Assembly: GCA_937952085.1 (NCBI GenBank)
Contig: CALFYQ010000016.1
Span: 1 to 13,233 of the forward strand
DNA from: an uncultured Paracoccaceae bacterium
GTDB lineage: Bacteria; Pseudomonadota; Alphaproteobacteria; Rhodobacterales; Rhodobacteraceae
Direction of reading: 5' to 3'
Length of the DNA stretch: 13,233 nucleotides
A program made the position numbers and the translations under genes. The notes beneath the pieces were generated by a model that saw nothing but the letters and a program-made list of their open reading frames with translations, was not told where the DNA came from and searched no databases. Shown here piece after piece: positions 6,776-12,884 of the stretch. Within the stretch, counting starts at the first letter, position 1; every line of letters starts with the position of its first letter.

Positions 6776-8413
6776 TCAGGTTCCGAAGACGAAGGGCCAG
6801 GGGTCCTTCTCGTCCGCGAGGTTGACGGGGACGTGGACGAGGGTGGGAACGTCCCGCCCGAACCCGTCCGCCACCGCCGCCTCCAGCGCCGCCGCCCCCT
6901 CGACCCGCGCATAGCGCGCGCCATAGGCCTCGGCGAGTTTCGCGAAGTCCGGGTTGCCGAGTTCGGAGGCGTTCACCCGGCCGTCGAAGAGGCGCATCTG
7001 GTCCCGCTTCACGTTGCCGTAGGCGCCGTTGTCGAAGAGGATCACGACGAGGCCGATCTTCTCCTTCACCGCTGTCGCCAGTTCCGACGCGCCGTAGAGA
7101 AAGCCGCCGTCCCCGGTGATCGAGACCACCGGCGCGTCGCCCCGCCCGACCTTCGCGCCGAGCGCGGTCATGAAGCCGTAGCCGAGATTCCCCTGCGAGC
7201 CGGAGGAGAGATAGGTCCGCGGCGCATAGGCCTCCCAGGCGGAGAAGGCGGCGTAGCCGGCCTGGGTCAACTCGTCGACGAAGACGCCGTCCCGCGGCAG
7301 CGCGCGGCGGATCGCCTCGAGATGCGAGACATGCGGGGTGAGCGCCGCGAGCGCCTGGTGCGCCTCGGCCCGCGCCCGTTCGATCGGCGCGCGGTCCTTC
7401 GGAGGAAGCGCGCCATCGGCCTCGATCGCGGAGAGGATCGCCTTCGCCGCTTCGGCGCTGTCGGCCACGAGCCCGACATTGGGCTTCAGGCGCTCCATCT
7501 CCGCCGGGTCGATGTCGACGCGGACAAGGTGCGGCGGCGCCTCGGGCGCGGCGATGTAGGGCCGCATCCCCTTCCAGCGCATGTAGGGCATCTCGAGCCG
7601 GGTGCCGAAGGCGAGGAGAAGGTCCGTCTCGTCCCAGAGCCGCCGGGCCGCGGGGTTGGAGACATGGAGCGGATGGCCCGAGGGCGCGATGCCCCGACCG
7701 CCCCGATGCGAGGCGACCGGCGCGCCGAGCGCCTCGGCGAGGGCGAGGATCTCCGCCGCGGCATGGCGCGCGCCGGAGCCCACCATGATCATCGGCCGCT
7801 TCGCCTTCCGCGCCAGCGCAGCCGCTTCGGCGATGGCGCCCGCGTCGGGCGAAGGCGGCGCCTGCCGAGCCAGCGGCGCGAAGGGCTCATAGCTCCCCTG
7901 CTTCGCCAGATCGTCCCAGCACATCTCGATCAAAGCCGGGCCGGGGCGGCCCGAGGTCATCGCCCGGAACGCCTCGGCGACGATGCGCGGCGCGTCCTCC
8001 ACCCGCTCGACCCGCGCGACGTATTTGCAGAACTGCCGCACCGCGCCCTGCTGGTCGGGGATCTCGTGGAGATGCCCGCGGCCCTTGCCGAGGAAGGCCG
8101 AGGGCACCTGCCCGGTGACGCAGAGCACCGGAGAATTGAGCGCCCAGGCGGTGCAGAGCGCGCCCATCGTGTTGAGCACGCCTGGCCCCGGCACCACCGA
8201 ATAGACGCCAGGCCGCCCGGTCGCCTCGGCATAGCCGAGCGCCATGTAGGCGGTCGCCTGCTCGTGCCGGGCGCTGACGGTGCGGATCGCATCGCTGTGC
8301 TTCGCCAGCGCGTCGAAGACGGGATAGGTCTGCACGCCCGGAAGGCCGAAGACCGTGTCGACCCCGTGGTCGAGCAGGCCCTGGACGAGCGCGTCGCCGC
8401 CGTTGCCCTGCAT
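6776..8413 (-). CDS. Thiamine-diphosphate-binding enzyme (acetolactate synthase/decarboxylase superfamily)
   Basis: Protein of 545 aa with the three-domain layout of the ThDP family. The N-terminal pyrimidine-binding domain carries the catalytic glutamate Glu51 in RHEQATAYMALGYAEATG and the PGPGVLNTMGAL loop. A central FAD/NAD-like domain spans about 195-330 (MVGSGARHA, LLAFGTRLE, VDIDPAEM). The C-terminal domain has the cofactor motif GDGG (434-437) ending at Asn462 (LFDNGAYGN). The reaction is probably 2-oxo-acid decarboxylation or carboligation. I would not call it IlvB: no small subunit is adjacent, and the segment GKGRGHLHEIPDQ (109-121) differs from the acetolactate synthase version. 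That segment and the ureohydrolase partner recall AruI, the 2-ketoarginine decarboxylase. Its start overlaps the ureohydrolase stop by one base (TGATG), with GGGGAGG upstream. Confidence 0.92.
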   Translation of the reverse strand: MQGNGGDALVQGLLDHGVDTVFGLPGVQTYPVFDALAKHSDAIRTVSARHEQATAYMALGYAEATGRPGVYSVVPGPGVLNTMGALCTAWALNSPVLCVTGQVPSAFLGKGRGHLHEIPDQQGAVRQFCKYVARVERVEDAPRIVAEAFRAMTSGRPGPALIEMCWDDLAKQGSYEPFAPLARQAPPSPDAGAIAEAAALARKAKRPMIMVGSGARHAAAEILALAEALGAPVASHRGGRGIAPSGHPLHVSNPAARRLWDETDLLLAFGTRLEMPYMRWKGMRPYIAAPEAPPHLVRVDIDPAEMERLKPNVGLVADSAEAAKAILSAIEADGALPPKDRAPIERARAEAHQALAALTPHVSHLEAIRRALPRDGVFVDELTQAGYAAFSAWEAYAPRTYLSSGSQGNLGYGFMTALGAKVGRGDAPVVSITGDGGFLYGASELATAVKEKIGLVVILFDNGAYGNVKRDQMRLFDGRVNASELGNPDFAKLAEAYGARYARVEGAAALEAAVADGFGRDVPTLVHVPVNLADEKDPWPFVFGT

Positions 8414-9363
8414 CAGGTCGCCTCCCCGGCCATGACGCAGAGAAGCTCGAACATCACCGTCGCGCCGTTGAGGGCGGTGAGCCCGCCGACATCGAAGGGC
8501 GGCGAGACCTCCACCATGTCGGCGCCGACGATCTTCCGCCCCATCAGCATCCGGATCAACCCCTGCGCCTCCCGCATGGTGAGGCCGCCCGCCTCTGGCG
8601 TGCCGGTGCCGGGCGCGAAGGCCGGGTCGAGGCTGTCGATGTCGAAGGAGACGTAGATCGGTCCGTCGCCGACGAAGTCGAGCGCCTCCGCCATCGCGGC
8701 GCGCCAGCCCTTCTCCTCCACCTCCTCGACCAGCATGACGCGCATGCCGCTGTCATAGGAGAACTTCCACATGTCCTTGTTGTAGGTGGAGCCGCGGATG
8801 CCGATCTGCGCCACCCGCTTCGGGTCGAGCAGGCCCTCGTCCACTGCGATCTTGAAGGGCGCCCCGTGATGGAAGCGGGAGCCGCCGTAATCGTCGCCGG
8901 TATCGGCATGGGCGTCGATATGGATCATCCCGACCGGCCCGTCCGCCGCGATGGCGCGGAGGATCGGAAGGGAGACGGAATGGTCCCCGCCGCAGGAGAG
9001 CGGGCGGATGCCCGCCGCCTTCACGCGCCGGTAGAAGTCCTCGATCTCCCGGTGCGCGCCTTCAAGCTCATAGGGCTTGCGGATCCAGGCGTCGCCGATA
9101 TCGGCTACCCTGGCGACGGTGAAGGGCGAGGCCCCGGTCGCCTGGTTGATGCCGCGGATGAGGGAAGACTGGTTCCTCACCTCGCGCGGGCCGTGCCGCG
9201 GGCCGGGTCGGTTCGTTACGCCGCCGTCATAGGGCACGCCGCAGACGCCGATATCGAGGCCGGAGCCCTCGAAATCCTCGACATAGGGGGCCCGGAAGAA
9301 GGTCGCGAGCCCGGTAAACCGGGGCCGCTGCCTGGGATCGGAGAAGTCCAGTGTTTCGCTCAT
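8413..9363 (-). CDS. speB: Agmatinase-family ureohydrolase (possibly a guanidino-acid hydrolase)
   Basis: Protein of 316 aa that should hydrolyse a guanidino group to urea plus an amine using two Mn ions. All metal ligands are present: His128 in GGDHSVSLP, Asp150/His152/Asp154 in HIDAHADT, and Asp241/Asp243 in SFDIDSLDPAFAPGTGTPE. The N-terminal RFTGLATFFRAP, GVPYDGG and RPGPRHGPREVR are typical of the SpeB/GbuA/GpuA branch. The symbol is family-level; the substrate could be agmatine, 4-guanidinobutyrate or 3-guanidinopropionate. Tyr159, in the loop after the second metal motif, sits where I recall Pseudomonas GbuA having Met161 and GpuA Tyr157, which would favour a guanidino acid. GAGG lies about 7 nt before the ATG. 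It is first gene of a two-gene operon with the ThDP enzyme. Confidence 0.93.
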   Translation of the reverse strand: MSETLDFSDPRQRPRFTGLATFFRAPYVEDFEGSGLDIGVCGVPYDGGVTNRPGPRHGPREVRNQSSLIRGINQATGASPFTVARVADIGDAWIRKPYELEGAHREIEDFYRRVKAAGIRPLSCGGDHSVSLPILRAIAADGPVGMIHIDAHADTGDDYGGSRFHHGAPFKIAVDEGLLDPKRVAQIGIRGSTYNKDMWKFSYDSGMRVMLVEEVEEKGWRAAMAEALDFVGDGPIYVSFDIDSLDPAFAPGTGTPEAGGLTMREAQGLIRMLMGRKIVGADMVEVSPPFDVGGLTALNGATVMFELLCVMAGEAT

Positions 9364-9381
9364 GTCGCACCTCGCGCCGCG

Positions 9382-9409
9382 ACCTTATCCGCCTCCGCCC
9401 CCGCCGCAA
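9382..9409 (-). promoter_or_regulatory. Candidate sigma-70 promoter of the ureohydrolase-ThDP operon
   Basis: On the minus strand, TTGCGG (9409-9404), 16-bp spacer, TAAGGT (9387-9382) lies just upstream of the ureohydrolase ATG at 9363. The implied transcript would have a leader of only about 12 nt. It is called by eye in a very GC-rich background, where TAAGGT stands out. Confidence 0.3.
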
Positions 9410-9500
9410 GCGCGCGCCGCTCCGGCCGGGGCAAGGATCGCGGCCGCGACGCGCGGCGCGTGACCGTCTGTGGCGCGGAAGGAGCGGCGCCACGCTTGGG

Positions 9501-9520
9501 AAAGGCCGGCCCCGCCGGCC
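9501..9520 (-). terminator. Candidate intrinsic terminator after the hydroxylase pair
   Basis: On the minus strand, 8 nt past the stop of the second hydroxylase gene, GGCCGGC and GCCGGCC (9504-9520) form a 7-bp perfect stem with a 3-nt loop, followed by TTT (9503-9501). The T-run is short, so termination may be partial. If it works, it separates the hydroxylase transcript from the ureohydrolase operon downstream. Confidence 0.5.
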
Positions 9521-9528
9521 GCCCCGCC

Positions 9529-10293
9529 CTATTCGGCCGGGGTCTTCTCCGCGGCGCCCGGGTTCCGGCCAAGCTCCGCGACCCGGCGGTCATAGTCCGG
9601 GTGCAGCGTGCCGCAGAGCCGGTCCCAGAAGGAGAAGAAGTTGGCGTAGTTGTGCCGGAAGTGCTCGTGGTGCTGGTCGTGGAAGGTCACGCAGACCATC
9701 GGCGAGGGAAAGCGCGTCGTCCGGTCGGCGAAATACTCGAAGCCGGAATGGCCGATCTGGCCGTTCACATGGTCCCAGAGCCGGTGCAGGACGAGGACCA
9801 GCGCCGGGATCGGCAGGATCACGGGCGCGACGAGGTAATAGGCCTGCATCGCGAAGGCGTCGACAAGGCTGTCGGAATAGTTCGACCAGACCGTCGGCGC
9901 GACCGAGCGGTGATGCCAGAGATGGTGGCGGTAAAGCGCCCGCGTGTGCATCAGCCGGTGGCCCCAGTAGAACCAAGCATCATAGAGCACGACCGAGACC
10001 GCGAACATGCCGACGAAACTCCAGATCGTCAGTTCGAGCGGCGGCCAGAGCGTCCAGCCCATCCATTGCAGCCAGAGCCCGCCGGCGAGGCAGCCGCAGG
10101 TGACGACCAGGGATTTCAGCGACTGGACGATCTCGATCCGCGCCCGGTCCTCGCCGCGGCGATGCGGCTGAAGGCGGCGTTCCGGGTTCCGCTCGTTGAT
10201 CTTCACCAGAAGCCAGCCCAGCGCGAAGTAGAGCGCCGTCGTCGCCAGATAGACCGCCGCCCAGATGCCGAGGAGGACGCCGATCTCAGCCAT
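9529..10293 (-). CDS. Fatty acid hydroxylase/sterol desaturase superfamily protein (paralogue B)
   Basis: Integral membrane di-iron enzyme of 254 aa. The histidine clusters of the superfamily are present: HRLMH (112-116), HHLWHH (123-128), HRLWDH with GH (170-175, 181-182) and HDQHHEH (205-211). Hydrophobic helices lie around 5-30, 60-80, 88-110 and 150-170. The enzyme would use O2 to hydroxylate or desaturate a lipid, sterol-like or carotenoid substrate; which one cannot be read from the sequence. It is a clear tandem paralogue of the gene just upstream, sharing DHVNGQ, FADR, PSP, HDQHHE and GTLHPDYDR. Only four bases separate the upstream stop from this ATG, and the GGAG ribosome binding site overlaps that stop, so the pair is co-translated. 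Confidence 0.92.
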   Translation of the reverse strand: MAEIGVLLGIWAAVYLATTALYFALGWLLVKINERNPERRLQPHRRGEDRARIEIVQSLKSLVVTCGCLAGGLWLQWMGWTLWPPLELTIWSFVGMFAVSVVLYDAWFYWGHRLMHTRALYRHHLWHHRSVAPTVWSNYSDSLVDAFAMQAYYLVAPVILPIPALVLVLHRLWDHVNGQIGHSGFEYFADRTTRFPSPMVCVTFHDQHHEHFRHNYANFFSFWDRLCGTLHPDYDRRVAELGRNPGAAEKTPAE

Positions 10294-10297
10294 CCGG

Positions 10298-11050
10298 CTA
10301 CTCCGCCGGGGCCGGAGGCGGCGCCTCCGACCGGAGCTTCACCAGCCGGTCGTAGTCGGGATGCAGCGTGCCGAAGAGCCGGTCCCAGAGCGACGTGAAG
10401 TTGCCGTAGTTCCACGAGTAAAGCTCATGGTGCTGGTCGTGGTAGGTGGTGCAGACGAGCGGCGAGGGCGCGCGCGTCGAGCGGTCGGCGAAGAACTCGT
10501 AGCCGCAATGGCCGAACTGCCCGTTCACATGGTCGTAGAGACGGTGCAGCACGAAGGCGAGCGGCGGGATCGGCAGGAGAAGCGCCGCCCAGACCATCCA
10601 GGACTGGATCATCAGCGTCTCCACCGGCGACTGGCTGTCGGTCGACCAGACCGTCGGCGCGCGGGACTGGTGATGCCAGCGGTGGAACTTCACGAACCGC
10701 TTGGTATGGAGCAGCCGGTGCGCGAGGTAGTAGTAGAGGTCATAGCCGACGATCAGCAGCGCCGCGCCGAAGAGCACGCCGGCCCAACCCTTCATCGGCG
10801 ACCAGAGCGTCAGCCCGTGCCGCGTCATCGCGATGGCGAGCGCCAGGCAGAGGCTGGTGACGGCGATGGAGCGGAGGCTCTCGCGGATCTCCGCCCCGGC
10901 CCGCGCCTCGCCGTCGCTGCCCGCCTGAATCTTCCGGTCGGGATGCCGGCGCGCCCAGGCGCGGATCGCGAAGCCGAGCCCGAAATAGAGCGCGGTCGTC
11001 GCCAGCCAGGCGGCCGCGGCGATCAGGCCGAAATCCTTCAGGAACTCCAT
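10298..11050 (-). CDS. Fatty acid hydroxylase/sterol desaturase superfamily protein (paralogue A)
   Basis: Integral membrane di-iron enzyme of 250 aa with the same architecture as its downstream neighbour. Histidine clusters: HRLLH (111-115), HRWHH (123-127), HRLYDH with GH (169-174, 180-181) and HDQHH (204-208). Predicted helices are near 7-32, 58-76, 90-110 and 145-168, placing the di-iron site on the cytoplasmic face as in the family. The C-terminal tail is Pro/Ala-rich (PPPAPAE). The start is supported by GAGGA about 8 nt upstream. It is the first gene of the pair and lies 102 bp downstream of trpD on the same strand, so it could be transcribed by read-through from trpGD or from its own promoter. 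The substrate is unknown. Confidence 0.92.
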   Translation of the reverse strand: MEFLKDFGLIAAAAWLATTALYFGLGFAIRAWARRHPDRKIQAGSDGEARAGAEIRESLRSIAVTSLCLALAIAMTRHGLTLWSPMKGWAGVLFGAALLIVGYDLYYYLAHRLLHTKRFVKFHRWHHQSRAPTVWSTDSQSPVETLMIQSWMVWAALLLPIPPLAFVLHRLYDHVNGQFGHCGYEFFADRSTRAPSPLVCTTYHDQHHELYSWNYGNFTSLWDRLFGTLHPDYDRLVKLRSEAPPPAPAE

Positions 11051-11152
11051 CGCGCATCCTCGCGTCGTCGCAACGCAACATAGCGAGGCCCCGGCCCGGG
11101 CGCCACCCGCGGGCGAGTTGCGGCGGGCCGGCGCGACGATCCGCCCGGGGCG
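11051..11152 (-). promoter_or_regulatory. Spacer between trpD and the hydroxylase pair
   Basis: This 102-bp stretch is mostly very GC-rich and contains GGCCCCGGCCCGGGCGCC. Close to the hydroxylase start is a less GC-rich patch reading, on the minus strand, CGCTATGTTGCGTTGCGACG. TATGTT could serve as a -10 box, but I see no matching -35. No T-tract hairpin marks the end of trpD, and no gene fits in the space. Confidence 0.2.
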
Positions 11153-12172
11153 TCAGCCCGCGACGGTGGTGATGCGGGCGAGGGCGGCGAGCTTGGCCCT
11201 GGCGGCGCCGGAATCGATGCTTTCGGCGGCGCGGGCGGCGCCCTCCTTCAGATCCGCCGCCGCGCCGGCGACGACGAGCGCCGCGGCGGCGTTGAGCAGC
11301 ACCGCGTCCCGATAGGCCCCGGTCTCGCCGGCGAGGAGCCGGCGGAGCGCGTGGGCGTTCTCCTTCGGCGAGCCGCCGACGATGGATTCGAACGGGCGCC
11401 GGCGGAGCCCCGCATCCTCCGGCGCGATCTCGGTTTCGGTCAGCGCGCCGCCGTCGAGCATGACCACCTTCGAGGGGAGCGCGATGGAAAGCTCGTCCGT
11501 CCCGTCGCCGCCATGGACGAGCCAGGCGCGCTCGGAGCCGAGTGCCGCCAGCGTCTCCGCCATCGGCCGGATCAGCGCCGGCGAAAAGGCGCCGGTGAGC
11601 TGCCGTTTCACCCCGGCGGGGTTGGTGAGCGGGCCAAGGATGTTGAAGATGGTGCGGGTGCCGAGTTCCGCCCGCGGCGGGCCGACGAAGCGCATCGCCG
11701 GGTGGTGCATCGGCGCCATCATGAAGCAGATGCCCGCCTCGGACAGCGCCCGCGCCGCCACCGGCGCCTCGACCATCACGGTCACGCCAAGCTCGGTCAG
11801 CGCGTCGGAGGCGCCCGAGCGGGAGGAGAGCGCGCGGTTGCCGTGCTTGGCCACCTTCACCCCCGCGCCGGCGACGACGAGCGCCGCGGCGGTGGAGATG
11901 TTGAGCGTGCCCTTGCCGTCGCCGCCGGTGCCGACGATGTCGATCGCGTCCTCGCCGCCCGGCACGCGGATGCAGCGGGCCCGCATCGCGGCGGCGGCGG
12001 CGGCGTATTCGTCCACCGTCTCGCCGCGGGTGCGGAGCGCCATCAGGAAGCCGCCGATCTGCGCCGGGGTCGCATCGCCGGCCATGATCGCGCCGAAGGC
12101 GGCCTCGGCCTCCTTGCGGCTGAGCGGCCCGTCGGAGGCCTTGCCGATCAGCGGCTTCAGAACGTCCGACAT
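11153..12172 (-). CDS. trpD: Anthranilate phosphoribosyltransferase
   Basis: Second step of tryptophan synthesis: anthranilate plus PRPP gives phosphoribosylanthranilate. Cytoplasmic, 339 aa, the standard length. The N-terminal helical domain (residues 1-70) includes QIGGFLMALRTRGET. The PRPP-binding motifs are DIVGTGGDG (78-86), NIST (91-94) and KHGNRALSSRSGASD (109-123). Further on come MHHPAM, the metal/PRPP-associated GTRTIFNILGPLTNPA segment and HGGDGTDE. The frame stays open far upstream on the minus strand, but this is coincidental read-through over trpG; the ATG at 12172 is fixed by the family N-terminus and by a one-base overlap (TGATG) with the trpG stop. Confidence 0.97.
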   Translation of the reverse strand: MSDVLKPLIGKASDGPLSRKEAEAAFGAIMAGDATPAQIGGFLMALRTRGETVDEYAAAAAAMRARCIRVPGGEDAIDIVGTGGDGKGTLNISTAAALVVAGAGVKVAKHGNRALSSRSGASDALTELGVTVMVEAPVAARALSEAGICFMMAPMHHPAMRFVGPPRAELGTRTIFNILGPLTNPAGVKRQLTGAFSPALIRPMAETLAALGSERAWLVHGGDGTDELSIALPSKVVMLDGGALTETEIAPEDAGLRRRPFESIVGGSPKENAHALRRLLAGETGAYRDAVLLNAAAALVVAGAAADLKEGAARAAESIDSGAARAKLAALARITTVAG

Positions 12173-12762
12173 CAGGCCGGCGCCTTCAGCTTCACTTCCG
12201 CGAGGCGGAGGAAGTTGCCGAGAAGCCGCGCGCCATCCGGGCTGCGAATGCTCTCGGGGTGGAACTGCACGCCGTGGATCGGCCGCGCGCGGTGGCGGAG
12301 GCCCATGATCGTCCCGTCCGCCGTCTCGGCGGTGATTTCGAGGCAATCGGGTAGGCTCGCCCGCTCCACGACCAGAGAATGGTAGCGCGTCGCCGGCGTC
12401 GGGTCCGGCAGGGTCTCGAAGACGCCGAGGCCGCGATGGCGGATCTGGTCCACCTTGCCGTGCATGATCGCGCCGGCGCGGACGACCTCGCCGCCGAAGG
12501 CCTGGCCGATGGCCTGGTGACCAAGGCAGACGCCGAGGATCGGCAGTTCCTCCGGCGCGGCGCGGAGCAGATCGAGGCAGATCCCGGCCTTCTCCGGCGT
12601 CGCCGGGCCGGGGGAGATAACGATGGCCGCGGCCCCGAGGCCGAGCGCCTCCTCGACCGAAATCTCGTCGTTCCGGCGCACCAGCGCCTCCGCGCCGAGC
12701 TCGCCGAGTCGGTGGACGAGGTTCCAGGTGAAGCTGTCGTAGTTGTCGATGAGCAGGATCAT
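12172..12762 (-). CDS. trpG: Anthranilate synthase component II (glutamine amidotransferase)
   Basis: Class I glutamine amidotransferase that supplies ammonia to TrpE for anthranilate synthesis. It has 196 aa, the normal size for a free-standing subunit. Visible features are the N-terminal MILLIDNYDSFTWNLV, the oxyanion region ISPGPATPEKAG (49-60), the nucleophile Cys79 in GVCLGHQAIG, the YHSLVVE segment (127-133) and the His168/Glu170 pair in VQFHPES. It could in principle serve PabB as well, as in organisms with one amphibolic subunit, but coupling to trpD argues for TrpG. A longer frame to 12846 exists; I chose 12762 because the family begins at this methionine and CGGAGGT lies upstream. 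Confidence 0.96.
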   Translation of the reverse strand: MILLIDNYDSFTWNLVHRLGELGAEALVRRNDEISVEEALGLGAAAIVISPGPATPEKAGICLDLLRAAPEELPILGVCLGHQAIGQAFGGEVVRAGAIMHGKVDQIRHRGLGVFETLPDPTPATRYHSLVVERASLPDCLEITAETADGTIMGLRHRARPIHGVQFHPESIRSPDGARLLGNFLRLAEVKLKAPA

Positions 12763-12884
12763 GGGCGCCGCAGACCTCCGCGAAGCCCGTTTGCCCCGCG
12801 CCGAAGAACGGGCGTATAGATGCGACGGCGCGCCGCTTCGGGTCAAGCGAGGCTGGCGCGCTGGGCCACGAAGGCGGAGGACGA
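12763..12884. promoter_or_regulatory. Divergent promoter region between trpG and the membrane-anchored protein gene
   Basis: For the plus strand, TTGCCC (12791-12796), 18-bp spacer, TATAGA (12815-12820) gives a leader of about 58 nt. For the minus strand, TTGACC (12846-12841), 18-bp spacer, CATCTA (12822-12817) gives a leader of about 48 nt to trpG. The two -10 boxes overlap, so the promoters would compete. GGAGG at about 12876 is the plus-strand ribosome binding site. No leader peptide rich in Trp codons or attenuator hairpin is evident. Confidence 0.4.

Noticed and set aside
6776..8413. Acetolactate synthase large subunit (ilvB)
   Set aside because: No small regulatory subunit is adjacent, the operon partner is a ureohydrolase, and the loop after the N-terminal domain differs from the synthase form; only superfamily membership is supported.
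6764..8656. 630-codon plus-strand frame opposite the ThDP enzyme
   Set aside because: Its length is striking but its composition is Arg/Gly/His-rich shadow, with no recognisable domain; the minus strand has all ThDP motifs.
8866..10398. 510-codon plus-strand frame spanning the ureohydrolase start and a hydroxylase gene
   Set aside because: It crosses two real minus-strand genes and an intergenic gap, and has no domain signature.
11351..12385. Plus-strand frames opposite trpD and trpG
   Set aside because: They are shadows; trpD and trpG are certain on the minus strand.
12763..12884. Tryptophan attenuator upstream of trpG
   Set aside because: No short frame with Trp codons and no terminator/antiterminator pair is visible; in alphaproteobacteria such a leader is expected before trpE.
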